A model generated the notes under the pieces. That model saw only the letters and a program-made list of their open reading frames with translations. It ran no database searches and had not been told where the DNA came from. Shown piece by piece: positions 24,438 to 32,956 of a DNA stretch of 64,000 nt. The translations under genes were made by a program, and so were the position numbers. Every line of letters starts with the position of its first letter. Position 1 is the first letter of the stretch. This DNA is from Streptomyces sp. PKU-EA00015 (GTDB lineage: Bacteria; Actinomycetota; Actinomycetes; Streptomycetales; Streptomycetaceae): the NCBI RefSeq assembly GCF_013387495.1, contig NZ_JABZEE010000052.1, positions 20,816 through 84,815 on the forward strand. Direction: 5' to 3'.

Positions 24438-25661
24438 ATGGCACTGCTCGACCAGCAAGGCTTCTCCGCCCCTGCCGCCTCCCCTGCCGCCGCGGCCCGT
24501 GACCCGCGCGAGTCCATGACCGTGCTCCCGGGATTCCTCCAGTTCCCGCTGACGATCCTCACCGGCAAGGCGCTGCCCGGCCAGCGGTCGCCGGGCTGGA
24601 CACCCACCTTCCACCTGGTGACCGCCACGGCGTCCATGGCCGCCGGTGTCCTGCTCAGCACGCTGGCCTACGTCATGGGCGGGCCGTTCCTGCTGCTGCT
24701 CGCGGCCGGCTGGGCGGTGACCCTGCACGGGATGCGCAACCTGCGGATGATGATCTACCACCAGTGCTCGCACCGGAACATGTACCGCCACCGCGGGCCG
24801 GACCGGGCCATAGGCCACGCCGTGTCCAGCCTCCTGATCATCCAGAACTTCCAGCGCTACAGCCGCGAGCACGTCAGCGACCACCACGCGCTCGAGCACA
24901 TGACGCTGAAGGACCCCACGGTCCAGGCCTTCCTGGTCAGCCTGGGCCTGCACCCGGGCATGACCCGCCGCCAAATGTGGCGCCGGCTCCTCGGCAAGCT
25001 GCTCTCCCCGCGCTTCCACTTCGCCTTCGCCGTCTCCCGGGTGCGCTCCTTCTGGAGCGAGTCGGTGCGCACCGAGAAGGTGGCGGCCGTCACCCTCTAC
25101 GGCACGCTCACCCTGGTCACGGCGGCGACCGGCACCTGGCCGGCCCTGCTCGTCGTGTGGTTCGTGCCGCTCGTCCCGCTGTTCCAGGTCAGCAACACCC
25201 TGCGGCTGTGCGTCAAGCACACCTTCCCCGAGCCCGGCCTGGAGGACCGGCGCAGCCGGGCGTACTTCGCCTCGCTGACCAACGCCATCTTCCTCGGCGA
25301 CCCGGTCCCCGCGCCGCAGTTGCCCGCCGGGCGCCGCGCCCTGGCGTGGACGCGCTGGACCCTGCGGTTGCTGTTCGTGCACGCCCCGTCCCGCTACCTC
25401 GTGCTGACCGGCGACACCGTGGTCCACGACTTCCACCACCGCCACCCGCGCGCCGCGGACTGGCCGAACTACGTCTTCGCCCGCCAGGAGGACGCCGACC
25501 GCCTCACGCCGGGGCAGCCGCCCTACCACGAGGTATGGGGCCTGGTGCCCGCGATCAGTCACGTCCTCGACTCACTGGCCGCCGCCGACCCCGGCGAGTT
25601 CGACGTCGACCGGCTGAGGTCCGTGAGCAAACGGGAGCTCTTCGCCGCCTTCGACGACTGA
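24438..25661 (+). CDS. membrane fatty-acid-desaturase-type diiron oxygenase
   Basis: Predicted 407-aa integral membrane non-heme diiron enzyme. The three histidine boxes are present: HQCSHRN, HVSDHH and HDFHHRHP, with hydrophobic segments between about residues 55-90 and 220-250. Members of this family desaturate, hydroxylate or otherwise oxidise unactivated carbon using O2 and ferredoxin. GGAG precedes the ATG. Its neighbours are a ferredoxin, a reductase and a glutamate mutase, so the substrate may be a product of the 3-methylaspartate branch rather than a lipid. That is inference; a lipid substrate is not excluded. Confidence 0.88.
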   Translation: MALLDQQGFSAPAASPAAAARDPRESMTVLPGFLQFPLTILTGKALPGQRSPGWTPTFHLVTATASMAAGVLLSTLAYVMGGPFLLLLAAGWAVTLHGMRNLRMMIYHQCSHRNMYRHRGPDRAIGHAVSSLLIIQNFQRYSREHVSDHHALEHMTLKDPTVQAFLVSLGLHPGMTRRQMWRRLLGKLLSPRFHFAFAVSRVRSFWSESVRTEKVAAVTLYGTLTLVTAATGTWPALLVVWFVPLVPLFQVSNTLRLCVKHTFPEPGLEDRRSRAYFASLTNAIFLGDPVPAPQLPAGRRALAWTRWTLRLLFVHAPSRYLVLTGDTVVHDFHHRHPRAADWPNYVFARQEDADRLTPGQPPYHEVWGLVPAISHVLDSLAAADPGEFDVDRLRSVSKRELFAAFDD

Positions 25662-25713
25662 CCGCACAGCCACCGGCACCCCACCAACGACCGACCCCGA
25701 ACCAGGAAGCTCG

Positions 25714-26175
25714 ATGCGTACTCTGCCGAACCAGCACTCCGCACCTCCTACAGTCGTCCTCGGCGTGGCGGCCAGCGACAGCCACGCGGTCGCCAACCAT
25801 CTCATCGCCCACTCCCTGCGCGGCCTCGGCTACCACGTCGTCAACCTCGGCACCTGCACGACCGTCGAGGAGTTCGCCGAGGCCTGCGAGCAGTACCCGC
25901 AAGCCGAGGCCGTGGTCATCGGCAGTCTCAACGGACATGTCCACGAGGACCTGCGCGGTCTCGACCAGGCCAAGCGGTCGGGCCGGATCACCTGCCCGGT
26001 CGTCGTCGGCGGCAACCTCTCCGTGGGCAGCCACAAGGACGGCTCGGCCCACGACCGCCTGTACGCCGCCGGAGTGGATCACATCTTGGCCGACGCCGCC
26101 GAACTGCCCCGCCTGCTCGACCGGTTGCGGCTCGACCGCCGCGGTGCCAGGCTCACCGACCTGGCGGCGTCATGA
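25714..26175 (+). CDS. glmS: glutamate mutase B12-binding subunit (S/sigma subunit)
   Basis: Predicted 153-aa cobalamin-binding subunit of glutamate mutase, which interconverts L-glutamate and (2S,3S)-3-methylaspartate. The cobalt-ligand histidine is in SDSHAVAN; the usual DxHxxG motif has alanine for glycine. Later nucleotide-tail contacts VVIGSLNGH and VVVGGNLSVG are present, and the length fits. The stop overlaps the start of the E subunit (ATGA), ensuring paired synthesis. Free-standing S and E subunits are the normal arrangement in actinomycete secondary-metabolite clusters that use 3-methylaspartate. Confidence 0.92.
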   Translation: MRTLPNQHSAPPTVVLGVAASDSHAVANHLIAHSLRGLGYHVVNLGTCTTVEEFAEACEQYPQAEAVVIGSLNGHVHEDLRGLDQAKRSGRITCPVVVGGNLSVGSHKDGSAHDRLYAAGVDHILADAAELPRLLDRLRLDRRGARLTDLAAS

Positions 26176-27653
26176 GCGTCACGTCCATCCCGTCCGCCGG
26201 CGGCTCCGCCACCGTCCCACTGGCCTGCGCCACCTCACTGCCCACGCCGTCCCAGTCCGCCGCGTACATCGCCTCGCTCGGCAAGCCCACCGCCGCCCAG
26301 ATCCTCCAGGACTGCAAGGACCGGGGCCGGGTGGCCCTGCAGCCGCGCTGCGGCGTGGGCGGGCACGAGGAGATGAAGCGGCTTCTGACGACCCTGGAGG
26401 AGGAGGCCCGCCCCGACATCCTGACACTGACCATCGACTCCCACACCCGTCTCAAGCGGTTCGGCGAGGCCCGCCGCACCCTGCACCTGCGGCCGGCCGA
26501 CCTCAACGGCTACCCGCTGGTCGCCCACGGCTGGCAGCGCGGCCGTGAACTGAACGAACTGGTCGACGCGCCACTGGAGATCCGGCACGGATCCCCCGAC
26601 GCCCGCCTCCTCTTCGACGTCTCCGTCGCCTCCGGCATCACCTCCTTCGAGGGCGGCGGCATCTCGTACAACCTGCCCTACTCCAAGGCCGTGCCGCTGG
26701 CCGAGTCCCTGACGGCATGGCAGGACGTGGACCGCGCCTGCGGCGAACTGGCCGAGCACGGGGTGATCGTCGACCGGGAGCTGTTCGGCACCCTGACCGC
26801 GGTGCTCGTGCCGCCGTCGATCAGCCTCGCCGTCAGCGTGCTGGAGGCGGTGCTCGCCACCCGGGCCGGTGTCCGCTGTGTATCCGTGGCCTATCCGCAG
26901 GGCGGGCACCTGGTCCAGGACGTCGCGGCCCTGCGCAGCATTCCGGTCCTCGCCGAGCGCTATCTCCCCGCCGGCGTCCAGGTCCACGCGGTGCTGCACG
27001 AGTTCATGGGCGTCTTCCCCCGCAAGCGCGACAACGCCGAGGACCTCATCCTCTACGGGGCACTGGCGGCCCGGCTCGGCGGGGCCTCCAAACTGATCAC
27101 CAAGACGTACCAGGAGGCGTACGGCATCCCCGACACCGCGGCCAACGTGGCCGGTCTGCGGCTGGCAAACCGGGCCAACTCGCCGCTGCTTGACTTCGTC
27201 ACCGTCGACGACGGCCGGGTCACCGAGGAGCAGAGGTGGATCCTCGACGAGGTCGCTGATCTCGTCGAGCCGCTGCTGCAGCGCCCCGATCTGATCGAGG
27301 CGGTCGTCGAGGCGTTCGCCGAGGGGCGGCTGGACATACCGTTCAGCGCCAGCCGTTCCGCCCGATCCGACATCATCCCGCGGCGCGACGCCACCGGCGC
27401 CATCCGCTACCGGACCGTGGGCGCCCTGCCCTTCGCCCCGGCCCGGCTGCGCCGCAACGAGGAACTGCTGCACCGCGTGGACGGCCTCGGCGAACCGGGT
27501 ATCGACACCCTGATGGCGGGCCTCACCGGCGACATCAACTACTTCCGCGGGCTCTTTCGCGAGTCCGAGCCGCACACCGGGGCCCACGGACCTGAGCGGT
27601 GGCGCAACGCGACGGCCGCCACCCCCATCGCACCCGGCGAATCGAGGAACTGA
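26172..27653 (+). CDS. glmE: glutamate mutase catalytic subunit (E/epsilon subunit)
   Basis: Predicted 493-aa TIM-barrel subunit, close to the usual 480-485 residues. Substrate arginines expected in the family are visible in QPRCGVGG, RLKRFGEAR and IRHGSPDARLL, and GGISYNLPYSKAVPLAES and FPRKRDNAEDLILYGA are highly typical segments. With the preceding S subunit and adenosylcobalamin it should convert glutamate to 3-methylaspartate. The next gene starts one base inside its stop (TGATG). This branch competes for the same glutamate used by the LysW pathway. Confidence 0.94.
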   Translation: MSVTSIPSAGGSATVPLACATSLPTPSQSAAYIASLGKPTAAQILQDCKDRGRVALQPRCGVGGHEEMKRLLTTLEEEARPDILTLTIDSHTRLKRFGEARRTLHLRPADLNGYPLVAHGWQRGRELNELVDAPLEIRHGSPDARLLFDVSVASGITSFEGGGISYNLPYSKAVPLAESLTAWQDVDRACGELAEHGVIVDRELFGTLTAVLVPPSISLAVSVLEAVLATRAGVRCVSVAYPQGGHLVQDVAALRSIPVLAERYLPAGVQVHAVLHEFMGVFPRKRDNAEDLILYGALAARLGGASKLITKTYQEAYGIPDTAANVAGLRLANRANSPLLDFVTVDDGRVTEEQRWILDEVADLVEPLLQRPDLIEAVVEAFAEGRLDIPFSASRSARSDIIPRRDATGAIRYRTVGALPFAPARLRRNEELLHRVDGLGEPGIDTLMAGLTGDINYFRGLFRESEPHTGAHGPERWRNATAATPIAPGESRN

Positions 27654-28615
27654 TGCGTGCCCTGCAAGTGACCCGCCCCGGCCGACCCGACGTCCTGGCC
27701 GTCACCGACCTGCCCCGCCCCGAGGCCGCGCCCGGCCAGGTCGTGGTCCGCAACGAGGCCGTCGGCCTCAACTTCATCGACGTCTACTTCCGCGACGGCA
27801 CCTACCCCACGGCCTACCCGTTCGTCCCCGGCCAGGAGGCCGCCGGAGTGGTCACCGCCGTGGGCGACGGCGTCACGGACTTCGCCCCGGGCGACCGGGT
27901 CGCGTACGCCACCCAGCTCGGTGCCTACGCCGAGTACACCGCCGTCCCCCAGGCCAAGCTGGTGCCCGTTCCCGACGGCGTCACGCTGTCCGACGCGGCA
28001 GCGGTCCTGCTCCAGGGGCTCGCCGCGCTGTACCTCAGCGGTACCACGCACCCCGTGGCGGCCGGCGAAACCGTGGTGGTACTGGCCGCCGCCGGGGGGC
28101 TGGGGCAGCTCCTGGTACGGCTGGCCGCACACCGCGGCGCGCAGGTCGTCGCCGTCGCTTCCACCAAGGAGAAGCGAGAGGCCGCCCTGGCCGCGGGCGC
28201 CCACCACGCCCTGCCGTACGGGGACTTCGCGGCCGGGGTGCGCGAACTCACCGGCGGCGAGGGCGCGCACGCGGTCTACGACTCGGTGGGCGCGGCCACG
28301 TTCGAGGAGAGCGTCATGGCACTGCGCCGCCGGGGCACCCTCGCCGTGTGCGGGCTGTCCAGCGGCCCGGTCCCGCCGGTCGACGTCGAACTGCTGCGCA
28401 CGGCGGGCTCCCTGTACCTGACCAGGCCCACCCTCGCCGACCACGTCCCGGACGCCGCCTCGCTCAGGGCGGCGGCCGCCGAGCTCTTCACGCACGTCGC
28501 CGACGGCGTGGTCCGTCCCGGCGTCGGTGAACGGCTGCCGCTGGCCGAGGCGGCACGGGCCCACGCCCTGCTGGAGAGCCGGGCCACCACCGGCAAGGTC
28601 CTCCTCGCGCCATGA
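27653..28615 (+). CDS. zinc-independent quinone oxidoreductase/enoyl reductase (MDR family)
   Basis: Predicted 320-aa medium-chain dehydrogenase/reductase of the NADPH:quinone oxidoreductase group. NEAVGLNFIDVYFRDGTYP and PFVPGQEAAGVV mark the catalytic domain, and VVVLAAAGGLGQLLVRLA binds NADPH. Catalytic-zinc cysteines are absent. It reduces activated double bonds or carbonyls. Its place directly after glutamate mutase and before a decarboxylase suggests it modifies an intermediate of that branch, but no substrate can be deduced. Confidence 0.88.
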   Translation: MRALQVTRPGRPDVLAVTDLPRPEAAPGQVVVRNEAVGLNFIDVYFRDGTYPTAYPFVPGQEAAGVVTAVGDGVTDFAPGDRVAYATQLGAYAEYTAVPQAKLVPVPDGVTLSDAAAVLLQGLAALYLSGTTHPVAAGETVVVLAAAGGLGQLLVRLAAHRGAQVVAVASTKEKREAALAAGAHHALPYGDFAAGVRELTGGEGAHAVYDSVGAATFEESVMALRRRGTLAVCGLSSGPVPPVDVELLRTAGSLYLTRPTLADHVPDAASLRAAAAELFTHVADGVVRPGVGERLPLAEAARAHALLESRATTGKVLLAP

Positions 28616-28694
28616 CGCACCGGCCGGGCCCCGCCGCCGGCCGTACCCCGAGCCGTACCCGCAGCCGCTGTGGAAGCGGAGGAAGGACTACATC

Positions 28695-29651
28695 ATGAGC
28701 GCCGACGTAGCCACCGAGGTGACCGCGGTCCCGGCCGGCGGCACCGCCCCCCGGGGCATCGGTGCCGTCCCGGCACCGGTGCTGATGCTGGTCGGGATGG
28801 TGAGCACCCAACTCGGGGCCGCCTTCGCCAAGCAGTTGTTCGGCACCGTGGGACCCGCCGCGATGACCGTGCTGCGGCTCGGCTTCGCCGCGGCGGTGCT
28901 GCTGCTGTTCTGGCGGCCGTCGCTGCGCCTGGACCGGCGCACGACGGGTGCGGTCGCCGTCCTCGGCATCGCCATCGCAGGCATGAATCTGTGCTTCTAC
29001 CTGGCCATGGCCCGAATGCCCGTCGGTGTCGCGCTGACCGTCGGGATGGCGGGGCCGCTCACCGTCGCGGCCCTGTCCTCACGTCGGGCCCGCGACCGGC
29101 TGTGGGCGGTGCTCGCCGGGTGCGGCATCGCCCTCCTCGGCTGGCAGGGTGGCGCCGCCGGGATCACCGGGCTGCTCATCGCCCTGGCCTGCGCGGTGTT
29201 CTGGGGCGCGTACGTGCCGCTGTCGGCCAGGGTCGGCGCGCTGCTGCCCGGCGGGGGCGGACTGGCGCTCGCGATGGCCTTCGGCACGCTGTGCGCGCTG
29301 CCGGCCGGGCTGTCCGAGGGCGGCTCCGCGCTGGCAGACCCGGCGGTGCTCGCCTTCGGGTTCGGCGTCGCGATGCTGTCGTCCCTGGTGCCGTACACCT
29401 GCGAGATGGAGACGCTGCGCCGGGTTTCCGCGCTCGTCTTCGGGGTGCTGCTCAGCCTGGAACCGGCGATCGGCGCCCTGGTGGCCCTGCTCGTCCTGCA
29501 CGAGACCATCTCGCCGTTGCAGACGCTGGGCCTCGCGGCCGTCGTCGTCGCGTCGATCGGCGTCATCCGCGGCACACGCGGCGCCCCCGTCGAGCGGGAC
29601 GCCAGTTCACGAGACATACCGGACTCACGAGAGCAAGGACTCCGCCAATGA
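28695..29651 (+). CDS. EamA/DMT-family transporter (RhtA-like)
   Basis: Predicted 318-aa protein with about ten hydrophobic segments in two EamA repeats. Examples are LMLVGMVSTQLGAAFAKQLF, VALTVGMAGPLTVAALSSRR and VFGVLLSLEPAIGALVALLVL near the end. RhtA-type members export small amino acids and similar metabolites. The stop overlaps the start of the PLP decarboxylase (ATGA), so transport and decarboxylation are linked. It may export a product or by-product of this branch. Confidence 0.88.
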   Translation: MSADVATEVTAVPAGGTAPRGIGAVPAPVLMLVGMVSTQLGAAFAKQLFGTVGPAAMTVLRLGFAAAVLLLFWRPSLRLDRRTTGAVAVLGIAIAGMNLCFYLAMARMPVGVALTVGMAGPLTVAALSSRRARDRLWAVLAGCGIALLGWQGGAAGITGLLIALACAVFWGAYVPLSARVGALLPGGGGLALAMAFGTLCALPAGLSEGGSALADPAVLAFGFGVAMLSSLVPYTCEMETLRRVSALVFGVLLSLEPAIGALVALLVLHETISPLQTLGLAAVVVASIGVIRGTRGAPVERDASSRDIPDSREQGLRQ

Positions 29652-31180
29652 TCGACACGGGCAGGAACGCGGCGCTGGCCGGCCGGCCGGAAGCCTTCGA
29701 ACAGCTGAGGACACTGGTGGACTCCGCGCTCGGCGCGCTCCACGACGCCTCGCTGAAGCGGGGCGGACCGGTCGCGGCCGGCGGCCCCCAGGCGGCGGCC
29801 GCCGCGATGGACCGGTTCCTCGAGGGGGGAGCGTTCCTCGCCGAGAGCCCCGACCCCCGGCGGGTGACCGAGCTGTTTGAGGCGTACGCCGCCGGGGCGG
29901 CCGACCTCGCGCACCCGGCCGCCGTGTCCCGCATGCAATGCGCGCCCACGGCCGCCTCCGTCGCCGCCGAGCTGCTCGCCGCCGCCCTCAACCAGTCCCT
30001 GCACTCCTGGGAGAGCGGTCCCTTCGCCCTGCAGCTGGAGCGGCGGCTGCTCGCGGAGATGGCGTCGTGGGCCGGCTTCGGCGCCGGGGCGTCGGGCACC
30101 CTCACACCGGGCGGCAGCATCTCCAACCTGATGGGTCTGCTGGTTGCCAGGGAGCACGCGCTGCGGGAGAGCGGCGAGGTGTCCCGCTCGGGCCTGACCG
30201 GTCTGCGGGTCGGGCCGAGGATCCTGTGCTCGGCGGCCGCCCATTTCTCCGTGGCCCGCGCGGCCGGCTTCCTCGGCCTCGGCCAGGACGCCGTGGTGTG
30301 TGTGCCGGTGGACGACCTCGGCCGGATGCGGGTGGACGAAGCACGCCGCATCCTCGACCGGTTCGGCCCCGACGAGCTCCCCCTGGCGCTGGTCGCGACG
30401 GCGGGCACGACGGACCGCGGTTCCTTCGACCCGCTGCCCGAGCTGGCCGACCTGGCCGCCGAGCGGGACATGTGGCTGCACGTCGACGCGGCGTACGGCA
30501 TCGGGGCACTGTTCTCCCCCACGCTCGCCCCGCTCCTGACCGGGCTGGACCGCGCCGACTCCGTCGCCTTCGACCTGCACAAGTTCGGCTGGACGCCGGC
30601 CTCGTCGAGCGTGCTCCTGGTCCGCGACGAGCGGCACCTGCGGTGCCTGGACCAGCAGGCTGTGTACCTCAACCCGGCGGACGACGAGGCGGCCGGGTTC
30701 ACCGCGCTGCTGGGCACCTCGATGCAGACCACGCGTCGCTCGGACGCCTTCAAGATGGCCGCGTCCCTGCTGACGCTGGGTCGGGAGGGCATGGGCGCCT
30801 GGATGGACCGGTGCCACGGCCTGGCCCGGTACGCCGCGGCCCGCATCACGGCCGGCACGGACCTGGACCTGCTGGCCGAGCCGCTGCTCAGCACGGTGAT
30901 CTTCCGCTGCCGGCCGCCCGCGTGGGGCGTGACTGACGAGAGCGCCTGGAACGCCGCGGTCCGGCGCACGCTCATGGCGCGGGGACGCGCGCTCGTGGCC
31001 CGCACCAAGGTGGCTGGCCCGGATAGTGAACCCCGGGTCCACCTCAAGCTCGTCTTCCTCAACCCGGCGACGACCGAGGCGGACATCGACGAACTGCTGG
31101 TGGACATCGCCGCCGTCGCCCGGGAACTGGCCGAGGCAGGCCTCGGCGAGGGCAGCGACGGAAGCACGTACGGCGACTGA
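29648..31180 (+). CDS. PLP-dependent group II amino-acid decarboxylase
   Basis: Predicted 510-aa decarboxylase of the glutamate/diaminobutyrate/tyrosine family. Expected motifs are TPGGSISNLMGLLVARE, a histidine stacking segment (CSAAAHFSVARAA), WLHVDAAYG with the PLP-nitrogen aspartate, and the Schiff-base lysine in DLHKFGWTPASSSVLLV. Because it follows glutamate mutase, a likely reaction is decarboxylation of 3-methylaspartate to 3-aminoisobutyrate, as happens on a carrier protein in vicenistatin biosynthesis. Aspartate, glutamate or diaminobutyrate remain alternatives. The ATG at 29648 overlaps the transporter stop. Confidence 0.9.
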   Translation: MIDTGRNAALAGRPEAFEQLRTLVDSALGALHDASLKRGGPVAAGGPQAAAAAMDRFLEGGAFLAESPDPRRVTELFEAYAAGAADLAHPAAVSRMQCAPTAASVAAELLAAALNQSLHSWESGPFALQLERRLLAEMASWAGFGAGASGTLTPGGSISNLMGLLVAREHALRESGEVSRSGLTGLRVGPRILCSAAAHFSVARAAGFLGLGQDAVVCVPVDDLGRMRVDEARRILDRFGPDELPLALVATAGTTDRGSFDPLPELADLAAERDMWLHVDAAYGIGALFSPTLAPLLTGLDRADSVAFDLHKFGWTPASSSVLLVRDERHLRCLDQQAVYLNPADDEAAGFTALLGTSMQTTRRSDAFKMAASLLTLGREGMGAWMDRCHGLARYAAARITAGTDLDLLAEPLLSTVIFRCRPPAWGVTDESAWNAAVRRTLMARGRALVARTKVAGPDSEPRVHLKLVFLNPATTEADIDELLVDIAAVARELAEAGLGEGSDGSTYGD

Positions 31181-31214
31181 CCGGCAAGCGGCGCGACAAC
31201 CCCCGGAGGACCAC

Positions 31215-32120
31215 GTGGACATCCGCCAGCTCACGACCTTTCAGAAGGCTGCCACCCTGCTCAGCTTCAGCCGGGCGGCAGCGGAGCTCAACTACGCCCA
31301 GTCCAGCGTCACCGGCCAGATCAGGGGCCTGGAGAACGCACTCGGCATCGAGTTGTTCGAGCGGCTCTCGGGCCGCAGCGTCCGGCTCACCCAGGCCGGG
31401 GAACGGTTCCTGCCGTACGCCGAGCAGTTGCTCTGCCTGGCCGACGAGGCCCGCAGCGCGGCCCGGGGCGGCAGTGAGCCGGTCGGCCGGGTCCTCATCG
31501 GAACCATGGAGAGCATCGCGACCTACCGCATGCCGCCGATGCTGGAGTTCTTCCATCACCGCCACCCGGGACTGCAAGTGGTACTGCGGCCGGGTTCCGG
31601 CGAGGACACCCTCCAGGCACTCGGACGGGGCGCCCTCGACCTCGGGCTGGTGATGGACGTGGAGACCCGGCACGCCGGCATGGAGAGCGTCGTGCTGCGC
31701 ACCGAGCCGCTGGTCGCCGTCGTCTGTCCGGACCACCTGCTGGCCGCACGCCGGCGGGTGACCGCGGACCAGTTGCGGGAAACGCCCCTCCTGGTGCCCG
31801 AGGCGGGGCCGCGCTGCCGCAGGCTGCTGGAACGGGAGCTGTGGAGCGGGCGGGAGCCCGTGCCGCTGCTGGAATCCGGGACCGTGGAGTCCGCGAAGCG
31901 CTGGGCGGCAGCCGGGCTCGGGATCGCCCTGCTGCCCGCCGTGGCCGTGGCGGACGACATCGACACCGGTGTCCTCGCCCCGCTCGCCTGGCGGCCACCC
32001 TTCGAGGTCAGCACCCAGCTCCTGTGGCGCCGCGGCACACGACTGACCATGGGAATGCGGGTCTTCGCGGAAAAGGTCAGTGAATTCCTGACCGAAGAAA
32101 CCGATCGAATAGCCGCCTGA
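31215..32120 (+). CDS. LysR-family transcriptional regulator
   Basis: Predicted 301-aa regulator. The winged helix-turn-helix occupies residues 1-60 (SFSRAAAELNYAQSSVTGQIRGLENALGIELFER), followed by a LysR substrate-binding domain with two alpha/beta lobes. GTG at 31215 has CCGGAGG upstream. It is the last gene of the 22702-32120 block and on the same strand, unlike the usual divergent LysR arrangement, so it may control the block by read-through or autoregulation. This block has no copy of the GCGGACGC-N17-TCGTA element, which suggests separate control. Confidence 0.92.
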   Translation: MDIRQLTTFQKAATLLSFSRAAAELNYAQSSVTGQIRGLENALGIELFERLSGRSVRLTQAGERFLPYAEQLLCLADEARSAARGGSEPVGRVLIGTMESIATYRMPPMLEFFHHRHPGLQVVLRPGSGEDTLQALGRGALDLGLVMDVETRHAGMESVVLRTEPLVAVVCPDHLLAARRRVTADQLRETPLLVPEAGPRCRRLLERELWSGREPVPLLESGTVESAKRWAAAGLGIALLPAVAVADDIDTGVLAPLAWRPPFEVSTQLLWRRGTRLTMGMRVFAEKVSEFLTEETDRIAA

Positions 32121-32382
32121 ATTCTCGACCGGCCGCCGCTCCCGACCCGGAACCGCGACCCATCAGAATGTCCGAACCCCGCGATTCCCTAAGCCGATCG
32201 AGAATCCATTGACCGGACACCCCGGGGTTGGTGAAATTAATACATCAGCACGGGGGGATGCGCAGCACGGCAATTCGCTTGTTCAAGGTAGGTGCGGCCC
32301 GGACGAAAGACTTGAATGACCGGGCTAGGTTTGGGGCTTAAGACGGTGCTTCAGTGAGGTGGATCACTTGAGGGGCAATTCG
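32121..32382. promoter_or_regulatory. AT-richer intergenic region upstream of the azabicycle operon
   Basis: About 260 bases less GC-rich than their surroundings, containing GGTGAAATTAATACA and a perfect 10-base palindrome CTTGTTCAAG near 32277. These features suit a promoter and operator for the operon starting at 32383. No GCGGACGC-N17-TCGTA element is present. No gene is supported here. Confidence 0.4.
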
Positions 32383-32955
32383 GTGTTCTCCGCCAGGACA
32401 GGCCTGTGCGAACCGGTGGACATTTCCGGCCATCGCAACAATGTAGCCGTCTCCGCTGCCACGGAGACCAAGGCGGGAGAGTTCAACGTATGGGGAAACT
32501 CGTTCTCTGCCGATTATCTGCCGACGGGCAAGAGCCTTGTGCACGTGGACGGTGTTCCCTTCGAGTTCCCTCCGGTCTGTGAGGGACCGGACAATGTCCG
32601 CTGCGCCGGACAGTTCATTCGTGTGCCTGAAGGCCGTTACGACTGGATCCATGTCCTGGCGGCGTCCGAACGGCGCTGTGAGGACACCGTCGAGCTGAGC
32701 TTCGCCGACGGATTCGTCGACGCGGAAGCGCTGCGGGTCTCCGACTTCTGGGCGGCGCCGGCGTGGTTCGGCGAGGTCAAGGCGTTCGAGAGTCTGGTCA
32801 TGCACTACCCGCACCACGTGCAACGAGGCATTCCCGCCGTCATGTGGGCGCAACGGGTGCCGGTCACCCGGCGGGCCGGGCTCACCGGCATCCTGCTGCC
32901 GCGCAACGTGGCGATCCATCTCTTCGCGGTCACCCTCCAGCGGACGGAGCTCTGA
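32383..32955 (+). CDS. unknown beta-rich protein; candidate small subunit of an aziridine-forming enzyme (AziU2/Vzb10-11 type)
   Basis: Predicted 190-aa protein with no recognised family. Alternating hydrophobic strands (SLVHVDGVPFEFPP, RYDWIHVLAASERRCEDTVEL, GLTGILLPRNVAIHLFAVTL) suggest a jelly-roll sandwich resembling carbohydrate-binding modules. GTG at 32383 has GAGGGG seven bases upstream; a GTG 24 bases earlier is in frame. It is separated by one base from the 350-aa unknown protein, and the two head the operon of aminotransferase, split transketolase and LysW. Vazabitide and azinomycin biosynthesis use a two-protein complex unlike known enzymes (Vzb10/11, AziU3/U2) to close the aziridine by sulfate elimination. 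Position and context make this pair the best candidate; homology itself was not tested. Confidence 0.6.
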   Translation: MFSARTGLCEPVDISGHRNNVAVSAATETKAGEFNVWGNSFSADYLPTGKSLVHVDGVPFEFPPVCEGPDNVRCAGQFIRVPEGRYDWIHVLAASERRCEDTVELSFADGFVDAEALRVSDFWAAPAWFGEVKAFESLVMHYPHHVQRGIPAVMWAQRVPVTRRAGLTGILLPRNVAIHLFAVTLQRTEL

Positions 32956-32956
32956 G

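Noticed and set aside
28670..29647. N-terminal extension of the decarboxylase frame
   Set aside because: The extension overlaps the EamA transporter in another frame and has no family pattern; the ATG at 29648 with an ATGA overlap is the real start.
28997..31234. 745-codon minus-strand frame
   Set aside because: Antisense to the transporter and decarboxylase; composition is arginine- and glycine-rich, as in GC shadows.
32121..32382. Further copy of the GCGGACGC-N17-TCGTA element before the azabicycle operon
   Set aside because: GCGGCCCGGACG is present but lacks the spacing and the TCGTA box.
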